Assembly: GCA_002709565.1 (NCBI GenBank)
Contig: PAPY01000010.1
Coordinates: forward strand, 1 to 45,954
Source: Legionellales bacterium
GTDB taxonomy: Bacteria; Pseudomonadota; Gammaproteobacteria; UBA1113
Length of the DNA stretch: 45,954 bases
Direction of reading: 5' to 3'
A program made the position numbers and the translations under genes. The notes under the pieces were generated by a model. It was given only the letters and a program-made list of their open reading frames with translations. It was not told the DNA's origin and did no database searches. The number at the start of each line of letters is the position of its first letter. The stretch's first letter is position 1. This document shows positions 1 through 8,380 of this stretch, piece after piece.

Positions 1-2
1 AG

Positions 3-113
3 AGTCGCAATTTGATTACTGGCTTAGAATACTTATGCTCTAAGCTGGACGAATTAACACCTGACTTGTGTCAGTTACACAAAACAGTTTACAGATCCCT
101 AAAATCATACTAA
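3..113 (+). CDS. C-terminal end of an unidentified protein, cut by the window edge
   Basis: From the left edge, frame 3 stays open for 36 codons and stops with TAA at 111-113. The peptide (it includes LEYLCSKLDELTPDLC) has the balanced composition of a real protein tail, while the other two plus frames stop within 14 codons. No start, domain or family can be seen. It would converge on the minus-strand pair that follows. An open frame of this length could occur by chance, so the call is weak. Confidence 0.25.
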   Translation, partial: SRNLITGLEYLCSKLDELTPDLCQLHKTVYRSLKSY

Positions 114-198
114 CATCCGATAATTTCTCTTACAGGATATAGCGATTTTGTAAAGCTGAGAAGGTCACACTACTCATTTAACAGCTTAGTATTGCCTA

Positions 199-720
199 TC
201 AACCCTTCATCCAAGGTGTTGCAACTGGTATAGCATCTAATTTTAGAGCTTTGGCGATCTTCAATAAAGTTGCTCGATGTGGCATTGAGTTTGATTTAAA
301 GAACCTAGATAAAGATGGTTGTGGAATACCAGTTTTATCTGCTAGTGATGAGATACTACCTTGCTGTATAACAATTTCGAACAAACTATCTTTAAATTCT
401 CGAATATTTGCTGAAATAGCATCTAGATCATTCAATTTTATGTAAGGCTGCTCACTTTTAGTTGCTTGACTACAATCTAAAATTAAATCTTGTATATCAG
501 CGATGATCTCATCTCGCTCTTTGCTGTCAACTTCCTCATGCCACATAACTATTAAATCAGAAACGCCTTCATATTCAAGCCCGGTTTCTATCGCTTTTGC
601 GATAAACTCCTCTGGTAATTGAGCTTTTTCCATCTCAATAGCAATTTGGAATAAGCGCATCTTGTCATGTGCTGATATTTGATGATGAACACCACAATCA
701 TTATAAGCTAAACTTGTCAT
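199..720 (-). CDS. Xre-type HTH antitoxin-like protein
   Basis: A 173-residue protein with a helix-turn-helix in its last third: the stretch SSLADKTGIPQPSLSRFFKS (about residues 124-143) reads as helix, turn and recognition helix of the Xre/Cro class. The N-terminal 100 residues are acidic and helical and are the likely partner-binding part. Its ATG overlaps the TGA of the upstream 132-residue gene as ATGA (717-720), so the two are translationally coupled. Toxin first and HTH antitoxin second is the order of HigBA-like and related type II modules, and such antitoxins usually repress their own promoter. The antitoxin role is inferred from that arrangement; the DNA-binding fold is read directly. 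Confidence 0.72.
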   Translation of the reverse strand: MTSLAYNDCGVHHQISAHDKMRLFQIAIEMEKAQLPEEFIAKAIETGLEYEGVSDLIVMWHEEVDSKERDEIIADIQDLILDCSQATKSEQPYIKLNDLDAISANIREFKDSLFEIVIQQGSISSLADKTGIPQPSLSRFFKSNSMPHRATLLKIAKALKLDAIPVATPWMKG

Positions 721-1115
721 TTCAAAATACCTCGTATTGTATACTGTCCTTGCTGAATAAGCTGGATATGTGTTTTGAACTTCGCAAGCATTCTTTTCTC
801 CTTTTTATCATTATTTTTCTGATATGCCTCACAAAGCATCGCTTCATTTAATACAGCAATTGGCAGTCTTAATTGCACTTTGCCATCTCCTACTTGATGC
901 CACTTCATCTTAAAGCCATGTGCGATCTTTATACCGTTCTTATCTGACGCTGGCGACCAAAATTTCCCATTACTGAATTTTGTATCCTTGGGATAGTTCC
1001 TTAACAATAAAACATCTGGCCTTATTTTATTTTGGTATTCTTGAATCGAAAAAGTACGGTTATGCTTCAAGTCTAAATAAGAGTCTAGCGCCCACTGTGT
1101 AATGACAATATCCAC
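717..1115 (-). CDS. putative toxin of a toxin-antitoxin-like operon, unknown family
   Basis: A 132-residue basic protein starting at GTG (1113-1115), about 7 bases after an AGAAGG ribosome site. The nearest upstream ATG is out of frame. It has no signal peptide or membrane segment. I do not recognise its family: it is the right size for a RelE/HigB or YafO-type mRNA interferase, but I cannot place catalytic residues. It has a consensus promoter in front and is coupled by an ATGA overlap to an HTH gene. The toxin role rests on size, order and overlap alone; a small two-gene regulator pair is the alternative. Confidence 0.6.
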   Translation of the reverse strand: MDIVITQWALDSYLDLKHNRTFSIQEYQNKIRPDVLLLRNYPKDTKFSNGKFWSPASDKNGIKIAHGFKMKWHQVGDGKVQLRLPIAVLNEAMLCEAYQKNNDKKEKRMLAKFKTHIQLIQQGQYTIRGILK

Positions 1116-1142
1116 TTCATATCCTTCTTAACCAATATACCA

Positions 1143-1170
1143 ATTATAACATATATATCAAATATGTCAA
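1143..1170 (-). promoter_or_regulatory. sigma-70 promoter of the toxin-antitoxin-like pair
   Basis: On the minus strand TTGACA (1165-1170) and TATAAT (1143-1148) are separated by 16 bases, so both hexamers match the consensus perfectly. The start codon lies 27 bases further on. The spacer and flanks are runs of alternating AT with partial dyads, a plausible place for autorepression by the HTH protein. Confidence 0.6.
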
Positions 1171-1260
1171 AGTCGATGATTGTTGGCTTTAACTGATTGA
1201 TTTTTCGGCTAATTTGATGTGATAATAAACGAAATCACTGAGCCAAGCCAGATGCCGTTA

Positions 1261-4200
1261 TCAACTCCTCCTGGCCTCGTGCGCATCATAGCGCGGGGAC
1301 TGTAGTTGCTTTATCTGAAAGTCATTGAAGCTGTTAGCTGAGTCTATAACATAGTCTAATGGCATTTTTTCTCTTGATAACCATGATTTATTAGCCCCAA
1401 ATTTCTCTTGCAGCTGCCGTACTAATTTATATCTTGTTCGATAATCATTTTCTGACGTGGAGCATAAAATTATTACAGCACATATTGATAGCGCATCTTG
1501 CTTGCCTGGAAAAAATTCATCAACATCAATTTCTCCAGAAATTTGTTTTTGTAAATGTTCGAATCGTAGCAAGATCAGCCTTTCAACAAGTTCGTACGCG
1601 GGTGTTTTTTCAAAATATGTATGATCCTCAGTATAATTCAAATGTTGTTTTTTTAGTCTTCGTATTGCACAGAGCATCTTCCGTTTACTACTAACATGCT
1701 GCCCAACAGGTAATGTCGTTATTTTTAATATAGTTTGTAATGCAAAAGAGCCATCACTGTCATCTTCTAATGAAGTATCAGTTTCATCACAACTAGCGCG
1801 CATGATGTCATACAGTTGTTCTTCAATATGTAGTGATAGTGCAGCCTGGTTTCGCTCTATTTTTGATAGCTCATTATAAACAGCGATGTATCCTAAACCT
1901 GCTCGTTTAAAACCCAAGGCAGCCTCAGTCAATTCTCCAATTTTTTTTGTAAGAACGGATAGCTCTTTGGTTAGCTCCGAAGCAGGGTTTGTCTCATTAA
2001 AGCTGTTGAAGATCTTTTGTATGACTTGCAACTTAGCTTCACTCTCCCTAAGCTTTTTGTTAATTGCTTGGCACAGTTCTTTTAAGGCGCTATATCTCCT
2101 TGCAACATCATTATCAAAAATCACAAATGGCGCTATCTCTGCCATTTTCCTTTGTATACTTAATAAGCTGGATTTAAACCCCTCTATCTTTTGTGATATT
2201 TCAGCTTCAATATTTTGAATTATTTTTTCAAGCTCGGCATGCCGCATGGCTAGCTGTTGATGATAACTTGAAGAGAAACAGTTGCCTGGGCTAGAAGCCT
2301 TTTTAAAATCTGATATTAATTGGTCATGGGCTGTTGTCACCTCATTAATCCAGCCATTGAATTTTTCAGCCATATTTTCACATTCTGCATCGCCAACAGT
2401 CATTTCATGCGATACATATAATGAACTATGAAAACCATCTACGCGCTCAGGATTTAAGTCTGGCAATTCAACAGATTGCCAGTGTGGCGATAAATGACAT
2501 AACAAACGGTTCTGTTGTCCTAATGCCTCAATTTTATCATTCTTGATGTGCCTATTATTTTGATACGCCTGCTTAGATTTTTCTCTGTAATGGCATGCTT
2601 TATCTTGAATATGCTGGGAATACCTGGACATTTGTGTTGAAAGTGAAATAATTTGTTGGCGATATTGTTGCTCCATCATATTTCGCGCTGTAATTGATTG
2701 ATCATAATCGGATTGTTGTTCAATCAACCTATCGATCTTTGCTTCTGTTAGCCGGAGCTCTTTCTTGAGCGTTTTAGCCGACTCTTCCAGCCCATCAAGG
2801 GCTTTTTTTGTGGAAACTGCCTGTCTATTTAGGTGCTCAAAACTCGCACGTAACTTCTCATAGCGTTTTTTGTCAATTTCAAAGGGAGAAGCATAAATAG
2901 GTTTTTGTTTGCGATATTGCCGCCGAAGAGTATTGTGTCTCTCTAATACCTTTTTATAGAGGCGACTTTTACCAAAATGGATACCGCAGCTATGCCATCT
3001 TGATTGGATCAGAGCTGGATAGCCATATTTTCCTTTGAGAAAGCCTTTATAAATATAAAGACATTCAGCTGGACCGGTTGCTCCAGCTAGAGCATTCATT
3101 AATTTTCTAGCGTGGGCTTCTTTCTCAGGAAATCTATCTGTTGAGCTCACGCTACCGCTTAATCGGGGTATTAAATATCTTTGCTCAATCCACCAACGCA
3201 TTGCAGCCATTTCCGTATGGTTTTTGAATGCTTCTTTGCTGTTATTAGGAGAATTCTTTGAGGCGATTGTTATTTGTGAAATGTTACCAAAAATACAATG
3301 AGGCATCCCTTCAGGCCAAAGTTGCTGTATCAATTTATGCGCATATTCACGGCTTTCCCCACTGCCGCGTAACATCTGTACTATGGCTGCATCTTCTATT
3401 GATCGGTTCGCACTGTGTAATAGCGCATATCCATAATGAAGTGGTGTTGCGGAAAATTTATGCGGGCTGATTTCATAACATCCCTCAATTGGTATTGCGT
3501 AGTTTTCACCCCAAAGCAGGTAAGCTTCGCTGCACATCCTTACAAAATATTCCAAAGGAATATTAATCACAGTTGTATGACCATATATGTTAGCAGTTCC
3601 TGAGCGGCGCGTGTTTATCCCATACTCTATGGAAATATTTCCAGATCTTTGATTAAAAGATGTTTTTTTAATTGATACTTTGGCATAATTATCACGCTTA
3701 AGAGCTGAAATTATTTCAGCCCTTAGTAGCCACTGCATGACGATAGCTATTACACCTGGAGAAGAAATTGCTCTTTCTAATATGTGCTTTTGTTCACGAC
3801 TTATTAAAGGTATTGCCCCTGCGCTTTCGGAGGAAAGCTGACATTGATGCTCTATTGTCCCAGGCAAGTTAATATTGGCTCCATTCTCTATATTTTCAGA
3901 TGAATATTCTGGACTCAAGCTATTATTCCATGGCTTTAAATTATAATCTTTTGCACCGGGGAAAAACTCATACTCTACAGGACTAGATTTAGATGTACTG
4001 TCGATTTTAATATTCGTCACAATGCTAGATTGTCCATAATTACTCCACAGTCGCTCTCTATAGTGTTTATTTAGCTGAATTCTATGCTCACGATATAGTG
4101 TTGAGAATTCAGTGAAACTCCGTTGAGATAAGCTTGATGCATGCTCTACCTGCCCAAGAATACTTAATCTTCGATTTTTTGCTACAGGCTCTGAGATAAT

Positions 4201-4431
4201 ACGAGTTCGTTCAGCAGGTGTATCGATATCATGCGAGAAAGAGTGCCTATTTTTTTGTTTTCGTTTTTTCTTTTTTGTCTTAACTTCTACTGTTAGCTCA
4301 TGTTCATCAGGCATGTAAGGTATGCCATAGACACTTAGCCCAGGTAATATTAAATCTTCCGCAGGAGCTGGCTTGGCACATTCAGTTTTAGTAGATATGG
4401 TATTGAGGACTTTTCTGTGTGTTCGTGACAT
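1261..4431 (-). CDS. large coiled-coil protein of unknown function (1056 aa)
   Basis: I do not recognise this protein. An N-terminal 70 residues carries a lysine-rich patch (KTKKKKRKQKNRH). A folded-looking part follows, about residues 200-500, rich in aromatic residues (for example MRWWIEQRYLIPRL). A long heptad-rich region runs over about residues 520-640, and two more coiled-coil stretches lie near 727-773 and 777-875. A mixed C-terminal 150 residues ends the chain. There is no signal peptide, membrane segment, Walker motif or relaxase histidine triad. It stands alone: 109 bases separate its start from the recombinase operon and 145 bases separate its stop from the toxin gene. A large soluble coiled-coil protein in a secretion-bearing Legionellales-like element could be a structural protein or a secreted effector, but nothing here proves either. 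Confidence 0.75.
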   Translation of the reverse strand: MSRTHRKVLNTISTKTECAKPAPAEDLILPGLSVYGIPYMPDEHELTVEVKTKKKKRKQKNRHSFSHDIDTPAERTRIISEPVAKNRRLSILGQVEHASSLSQRSFTEFSTLYREHRIQLNKHYRERLWSNYGQSSIVTNIKIDSTSKSSPVEYEFFPGAKDYNLKPWNNSLSPEYSSENIENGANINLPGTIEHQCQLSSESAGAIPLISREQKHILERAISSPGVIAIVMQWLLRAEIISALKRDNYAKVSIKKTSFNQRSGNISIEYGINTRRSGTANIYGHTTVINIPLEYFVRMCSEAYLLWGENYAIPIEGCYEISPHKFSATPLHYGYALLHSANRSIEDAAIVQMLRGSGESREYAHKLIQQLWPEGMPHCIFGNISQITIASKNSPNNSKEAFKNHTEMAAMRWWIEQRYLIPRLSGSVSSTDRFPEKEAHARKLMNALAGATGPAECLYIYKGFLKGKYGYPALIQSRWHSCGIHFGKSRLYKKVLERHNTLRRQYRKQKPIYASPFEIDKKRYEKLRASFEHLNRQAVSTKKALDGLEESAKTLKKELRLTEAKIDRLIEQQSDYDQSITARNMMEQQYRQQIISLSTQMSRYSQHIQDKACHYREKSKQAYQNNRHIKNDKIEALGQQNRLLCHLSPHWQSVELPDLNPERVDGFHSSLYVSHEMTVGDAECENMAEKFNGWINEVTTAHDQLISDFKKASSPGNCFSSSYHQQLAMRHAELEKIIQNIEAEISQKIEGFKSSLLSIQRKMAEIAPFVIFDNDVARRYSALKELCQAINKKLRESEAKLQVIQKIFNSFNETNPASELTKELSVLTKKIGELTEAALGFKRAGLGYIAVYNELSKIERNQAALSLHIEEQLYDIMRASCDETDTSLEDDSDGSFALQTILKITTLPVGQHVSSKRKMLCAIRRLKKQHLNYTEDHTYFEKTPAYELVERLILLRFEHLQKQISGEIDVDEFFPGKQDALSICAVIILCSTSENDYRTRYKLVRQLQEKFGANKSWLSREKMPLDYVIDSANSFNDFQIKQLQSPRYDAHEARRS

Positions 4432-4541
4432 ACGATTATCTTAATTATAATCGCCCACCACACACAACACTAAAAATCATATCAAGGCATTTCATACAAA
4501 ACAAGGGGGAAATGTTGAAAATTTTCCAACGTCTCTATCTG

Positions 4542-5441
4542 CTAACCAAGATATATAGTTGTGATACCAACCCTTGAGTGCCCAAGCTCCAATGAAACGA
4601 GCTTTCTTGCGTGATAATCTACAAGTCTTTGCTGTTTAGACATTTGAGAGCGCTTGGGTCCACCTTGAAAGGGGCAACACCAACCACTATCACCCGTTAG
4701 TTCTAAAACGAGCGTTGCATACCTTTTTTGAGCATAGGCATGTCGTAAACCATGCAAACTTTTAAATCCTAGGCTTCTTATTGTTTGCTTATAGGTATTC
4801 AGATGCTTAAAGTAGCTAACACCATCAGGAATTAACGAACTCCCCCTTGGTATTAATGATTGCAAGTTCTGTAGTAGTGCTTTTTGTGACTCAGTCGTAA
4901 TTGGTATTTTCCGAGATATTCCTCCTTTCGTCCAGCTCGCTTTTAACTCAATATATCCATCCTTGATGGCATATGACGGAATAAATTTTAAACATTCTTC
5001 TCTGCGCAAACCAAATTCTTGCTGTAGTGATATAGATAATTGTAAGCATTGATCTCTAATATGATTTATTGGCAAACTGAATATTGCCTTTGATGATTTT
5101 GGCGTATATTCCCTCTTTGGCAGCCTATAGGATTTATTGTTTTTCTCAACAAAACTTTCTTTTCCAATTTCTCTGCAAACGTGACGAAGCACCGACATTC
5201 TATTCCTTAGTGCACCTGGCCCTAAGCCATCCTGCTGCCATGCATTAATCAAAAAACTTATACTTTTGGGTTTAAGGTGCCTTATATCAGAAATGGGGTA
5301 TCCTCCGCTGTGCAATGTCTTGATAAAGGTTTTAGTCAACCTTTCATAATCAGCTCTTGTATTAAAAGACAAATTATTTTCCCTTTTATATAGCTTGTGT
5401 ACACTATACATGGCATTGCGCATTAGCTGTTTTCGAGCCAT
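4542..5441 (-). CDS. tyrosine recombinase (integrase), apparently active
   Basis: A 299-residue site-specific recombinase of the phage-integrase superfamily. The N-terminal half is the SAM-like core-binding domain (MSVLRHVCREIG near 82-93). The catalytic half has the full set: R146 in GLRREE, a candidate lysine K172, H230 and R233 in HGLRHAYA, H288 in LGHSRVG, and the nucleophile Y297 two residues from the end. It therefore should cut and rejoin DNA through a 3'-phosphotyrosine. Its start lies inside the 3' end of the paralogous gene upstream (19-base overlap), with only a weak ribosome site, so translation is probably coupled. It may integrate the element or resolve plasmid multimers; no attachment site could be identified. 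Confidence 0.9.
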   Translation of the reverse strand: MARKQLMRNAMYSVHKLYKRENNLSFNTRADYERLTKTFIKTLHSGGYPISDIRHLKPKSISFLINAWQQDGLGPGALRNRMSVLRHVCREIGKESFVEKNNKSYRLPKREYTPKSSKAIFSLPINHIRDQCLQLSISLQQEFGLRREECLKFIPSYAIKDGYIELKASWTKGGISRKIPITTESQKALLQNLQSLIPRGSSLIPDGVSYFKHLNTYKQTIRSLGFKSLHGLRHAYAQKRYATLVLELTGDSGWCCPFQGGPKRSQMSKQQRLVDYHARKLVSLELGHSRVGITTIYLG

Positions 5442-6232
5442 TGCTTAATTTCCTTTAATATATGTTTGTTAGTAATTCCGCACCAATTCATCACAACATT
5501 GAATGCTGATTCTTGATCATTATCAATGCTTAGCTCATGATATGAGCGATAGATAAAGATTTTCCGAAAATATTCTAGATCCGTTAGGCCAAGCTGATTT
5601 AGTGATCCTCTGAGTTGCGTTCTGGACTTTCTTGTTCCTAAAAATTCGGAGATTGTTAATGGTTTATATTTATCAAGGATAGAGTAAAATACTCTACGAT
5701 GCTCATCATTAAGAAAAGGGATATAGCGATCTTGATAGTTGTATGAAACCGCCTTTCTAATAATAACCCTGTCTATATAACAGTCGGTATATTTTAGCTT
5801 AATTGCCTCAGATGACTTCATCCCAAAGCTTTTTTGAAGAGTGCAAATATCCCTTGAAAACAAATTATCAATATCAGATAAACTGAAATTTTCTGTTGGC
5901 ATACAGAATGTGGGCTTGTCTCTTCGTATTGAAAGTGTCTTGTTGTCCGGGAATTCATTATTGCCGAAATAAGTACATATATTTCGCAATACGGATATTT
6001 TGTTATGGATCGAACTTTCCTTATAGCCCTGGTGCTTCCAATATTTCAGAAGGCTAACAACTGCTTTTGATTGCAGTGTTGCAAAGCTTGATGGCAAATG
6101 ATTGATAACTTTTAAATCTTTAACTACCAACATAGCAAAATTAACCTTTTTTCGATGAGTTGTTAACTTACCTCTATTTGATAACTCATGAAAACACCTT
6201 ATCTCAGCGTTTAGTTTTGCTTCTCTCCCCAT
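5423..6232 (-). CDS. catalytically degenerate tyrosine recombinase paralogue
   Basis: This protein aligns with its neighbour along the whole length: SSIHNKISVLRNICTYFG here matches the core-binding helix MSVLRHVCREIG there, and FGMKSSEAIKL matches FGLRREECLKF. The catalytic set is mostly lost. Counting from the GTG at 6241, the first arginine is K142, the HxxR box reads EYFR, the LGH box is absent, and the C-terminus (KQWLENS) has no tyrosine. I prefer ATG 6230-6232 (MGREAKLN) over the GTG nine bases earlier, giving 269 residues. The reading frame is intact, which argues for a kept function such as DNA binding or a hetero-oligomer with the active partner. It shares a 19-base overlap with that partner, so the pair is one operon. 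Confidence 0.72.
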   Translation of the reverse strand: MGREAKLNAEIRCFHELSNRGKLTTHRKKVNFAMLVVKDLKVINHLPSSFATLQSKAVVSLLKYWKHQGYKESSIHNKISVLRNICTYFGNNEFPDNKTLSIRRDKPTFCMPTENFSLSDIDNLFSRDICTLQKSFGMKSSEAIKLKYTDCYIDRVIIRKAVSYNYQDRYIPFLNDEHRRVFYSILDKYKPLTISEFLGTRKSRTQLRGSLNQLGLTDLEYFRKIFIYRSYHELSIDNDQESAFNVVMNWCGITNKHILKEIKQWLENS

Positions 6233-6787
6233 AATCTTCACAGGAACGCACCCAATGACAAAATGTTTAGTGCTAGTCGAGCGATCTTAGGTGTCACTAC
6301 CTCCTAAGGTACGGCAATATGCCCCAGGGCTCGTTTAAGTGGGGTGCTTTTCCTCCTTTTCAACAGTTAAAAATTAATGGCTTATACTAGTCAAGCCGCG
6401 ATATAGCCATATGAAGCAGCAGAAAGCTGTTCATACAGAAGATTAAAAAAACGTAAAAAAATAATAACTACTGCTTACTGATCAAAGCTTTAGTAAGCAA
6501 GAATATAAGAAAGGCCTCTCTTACAAACGCAAGTGTTCACGACTCATTGAGGCAACGTGAAGATAAGGTTTGATTGTGTCTTAACCGACAATAAAATGCA
6601 ATAGCAGGTCTGATGAATTTTTAGGTATAGAGTGTGCTTCTACACAGGACCGACCCCAAGATCTTTATGGCCCAAAAAAATGCGCCTGAGCCATGGTATG
6701 AGTATTAGTGATACTTGCAAAACGCTAAAAATCTTTCGAGCGAGTTTCTATAAGTACTTGAGCATGCAGTCGACAGATAGCGATTAA
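6233..6787. other. 555-base spacer without a recognisable gene
   Basis: No convincing open frame on either strand. It is AT-rich and separates the recombinase operon from hicAB, so it should hold the recombinase promoter and possibly a recombination site. I could not define repeats of the recombinase-core type here. A 14-base string near 6637 (GCTTCTACACAGG and flanks) resembles one arm of the imperfect inverted repeat at 7696-7773. Confidence 0.5.
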
Positions 6788-7174
6788 CTATTTAACAAGC
6801 GGTCCCAGTTTATCATGATTTCTTGATTCAGTTTTTAACCCCAATGATTCGGAAAGAAGAGAAACAACTAGGGTATTCAGACTGACATGCTCACTCTTCG
6901 CTCGGCGAGTTAATCTTGCATGCAAGGAGCGTGGAACACGCTGAACCCACTTGCCACTTGAAGCTTCTACGTCACCAGGCTTAGGAATGTCCATACCTTT
7001 TTCTTTTGCAGCAGCAACCCAGCACTCAATAGCATCATAGCCATTAGCAATAGTTTCTTCAATCGTTTCGCCATCAGACATGCAGCCAGGCAAATCGGGA
7101 AACTCGATTAAATATCCGCCGCCATCATCTTGGTTCAATTCACGAATTGTGAAAGGATATTCAGGCATCTTCAT
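6788..7174 (-). CDS. hicB: HicB antitoxin
   Basis: A 128-residue antitoxin of the HicAB type II system. The N-terminal partial RNase H-like domain shows the usual sequence (GGGYLIEFPDLPGCMSDGET, then EETIANGYDAIECWV), which masks the HicA active site. The C-terminal 45 residues (VPRSLHARLTRRAKSEHVSLNTLV) are an Arc/MetJ-type ribbon-helix-helix that binds the operator. Three in-frame ATGs compete; I choose 7172-7174 because GGAGG (7181-7185) lies six bases upstream. The gene overlaps the end of hicA by 14 bases. Confidence 0.88.
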   Translation of the reverse strand: MKMPEYPFTIRELNQDDGGGYLIEFPDLPGCMSDGETIEETIANGYDAIECWVAAAKEKGMDIPKPGDVEASSGKWVQRVPRSLHARLTRRAKSEHVSLNTLVVSLLSESLGLKTESRNHDKLGPLVK

Positions 7175-7412
7175 CATCCACCTCCAAGCGCTCAATGAGC
7201 GCAACAAATCTCTTGATATAAACCGGCTTTATAGGCCGATGGGCGGGAACACAAAGCAGCTCAACCCAGTCATCATGATCGAATACCACATGGCTACCGC
7301 CAGTCTTGCGAACCGCAACTCCGTACTGCTCAGCTAACGTTTCCAGCTGTTCGATGCGCCAATCCTTAGGATTGGCCTTCATCTTCTGGAGTGTTTTTTC
7401 GCGTTTTGCCAT
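7161..7412 (-). CDS. hicA: HicA mRNA interferase toxin
   Basis: An 83-residue toxin with the double-stranded-RNA-binding-like fold of HicA. The catalytic histidine sits in the GGSHVVF motif (about residues 38-44), and the closing strand is VKP-like (RPIKPVYIKRFV). HicA cleaves mRNA when free of HicB. It leads the operon, overlaps hicB and sits directly behind a double palindromic operator. This copy is slightly longer than minimal HicA because of an N-terminal extension (MAKREKTLQKMKANPKDW), which is common in HicA genes of Gram-negatives. Confidence 0.9.
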   Translation of the reverse strand: MAKREKTLQKMKANPKDWRIEQLETLAEQYGVAVRKTGGSHVVFDHDDWVELLCVPAHRPIKPVYIKRFVALIERLEVDDEDA

Positions 7413-7418
7413 ACTTCA

Positions 7419-7440
7419 TATAGTACTACATATAGTACTA
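7419..7440 (-). promoter_or_regulatory. hicAB operator: tandem TAGTACTA palindromes
   Basis: Two copies of TATAGTACTA (7419-7428 and 7431-7440) are separated by CA. Each contains the perfect 8-bp palindrome TAGTACTA, and the centres are 12 bp apart. It begins 6 bases upstream of the hicA ATG, which suits cooperative binding by the ribbon-helix-helix domain of HicB and autorepression. Confidence 0.6.
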
Positions 7441-7590
7441 TATGTCAAATGGATAGTAATCAAGCTGATATAGCAGCTCTTGTTCAAGTAAGAGATAGAT
7501 TAGGGTTCGCATTCGCAAATATGCCCTAATTATGAGGCGATTGCTCCATAACCTTATGATATTTATCATTTTTTAGCTATGTTTTTACTG

Positions 7591-7643
7591 TGCGCGAAAT
7601 ACGTCACTGGAGGGATGTCTTCTCCAGTGACGTATTTCGTGCA
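7591..7643. repeat. near-perfect 22-bp inverted repeat
   Basis: The arms 7591-7612 and 7622-7643 pair at 21 of 22 positions around a 9-base loop; the inner arm reads CGAAATACGTCACTGGAG. It lies in a gene-free spacer between hicA and a small coiled-coil gene. No T-tract follows on either strand, so it is not a typical terminator. It could be a cruciform, a recombinase core, or a short mobile palindrome. Confidence 0.7.
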
Positions 7644-7695
7644 GGTCAAATTATGCGAAGATCATCATTATAATTTTTGAACAATTAAGATTACT

Positions 7696-7773
7696 GCACT
7701 TCTACACAGGGCCCACAAGCCTATGCGGTAATAAATCAAATACCTCCTGTCTTGTGGGCTTGTGCATAAGTGC
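7696..7773. repeat. imperfect inverted repeat with GCCCACAAG core
   Basis: The arms at 7696-7719 and 7751-7773 both begin GCACTT on their outer sides and end in GCCCACAAG on their inner sides, with mismatches in the middle. The loop is about 31 bases. No gene covers it. Its role is unknown; it could be a second arm pair of the same palindrome-rich patch as 7591-7643. Confidence 0.4.
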
Positions 7774-7935
7774 TTCAGGTTTGCAGCTGAAAAAATATAC
7801 AGAAAATTCCGCATTCATAAAACTAGCTAAAGGCGGTACGCGGTGATGGCCAACATGTTAGTGCTGTTATATATTGAATTATCAGCAATAGATAATGAGG
7901 ATGGATTATTTGATAGAGCTGAACTTGTAATGATT

Positions 7936-7959
7936 GCCAGGAGCATAAAAGCTCCTGGC
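7936..7959 (-). terminator. possible hairpin terminator of the 115-residue gene
   Basis: GCCAGGAGC and GCTCCTGGC form a perfect 9-bp stem with a six-base AT loop, just past the stop of the minus-strand gene at 7970. The T-run after the stem is poor, so termination is only a possibility. Confidence 0.4.
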
Positions 7960-7969
7960 GGGTAAACAC

Positions 7970-8317
7970 TTAATGCAAAAGGTGGCTAACCATTGTAGCA
8001 ACTGTCACAACACCTGTAATAAGCCCAAGATTAAGAGACATTTTTCTGGCAAGACTGCCTTCTAATAATCTCATCTCTCCTCGCAGATCATCACGCATTT
8101 GATGAGCATCATCACGTATCTCAGCGCGGATTTCATGCATTTCTTGCTTAAATTGAAATATTGCGTTTTCATTCATTGCATCAATCTCATCTCGACTATA
8201 GAGGTTTTGTGCTAAAACGTCAGCTAGAAGCTCTGCTTGCTTTTCTGGATGCACAACGTTCGCCTTTCTTAACATTTTAGCATACTCTAACGTATCAAAG
8301 AATAGTTTCTTGGCCAT
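7970..8317 (-). CDS. small coiled-coil membrane protein, DUF1640-like
   Basis: A 115-residue protein. Most of it is a highly charged helix with many alternating Glu, Arg and Asp residues (MHEIRAEIRDDAHQMRDDLR near 59-78), followed by one C-terminal membrane segment (LGLITGVVTVATMVSHLL). That is the shape of DUF1640/CCDC90-like proteins, which are tail-anchored coiled coils. The start is well placed, with GGAG about 6 bases before the ATG. Family membership is read from composition and layout, not from a search. The role is unknown; such genes are frequent in accessory DNA of Gram-negative bacteria. Confidence 0.7.
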   Translation of the reverse strand: MAKKLFFDTLEYAKMLRKANVVHPEKQAELLADVLAQNLYSRDEIDAMNENAIFQFKQEMHEIRAEIRDDAHQMRDDLRGEMRLLEGSLARKMSLNLGLITGVVTVATMVSHLLH

Positions 8318-8380
8318 GATAACTCCATGATTTTACTGAAAAATGGCCGCTACCACCACTGTGGCAACGACCGAAAATGA

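Noticed and set aside
1261-4431. Conjugative relaxase
   Set aside because: Size and position suggested it, but there is no MobH-type or three-histidine motif and no catalytic tyrosine region; the protein is mainly coiled coil.
7842-7966. Plus-strand 40-codon frame starting GTG-ATG
   Set aside because: It is short, overlaps the terminator-like hairpin and has no recognisable sequence; not enough to call a gene.
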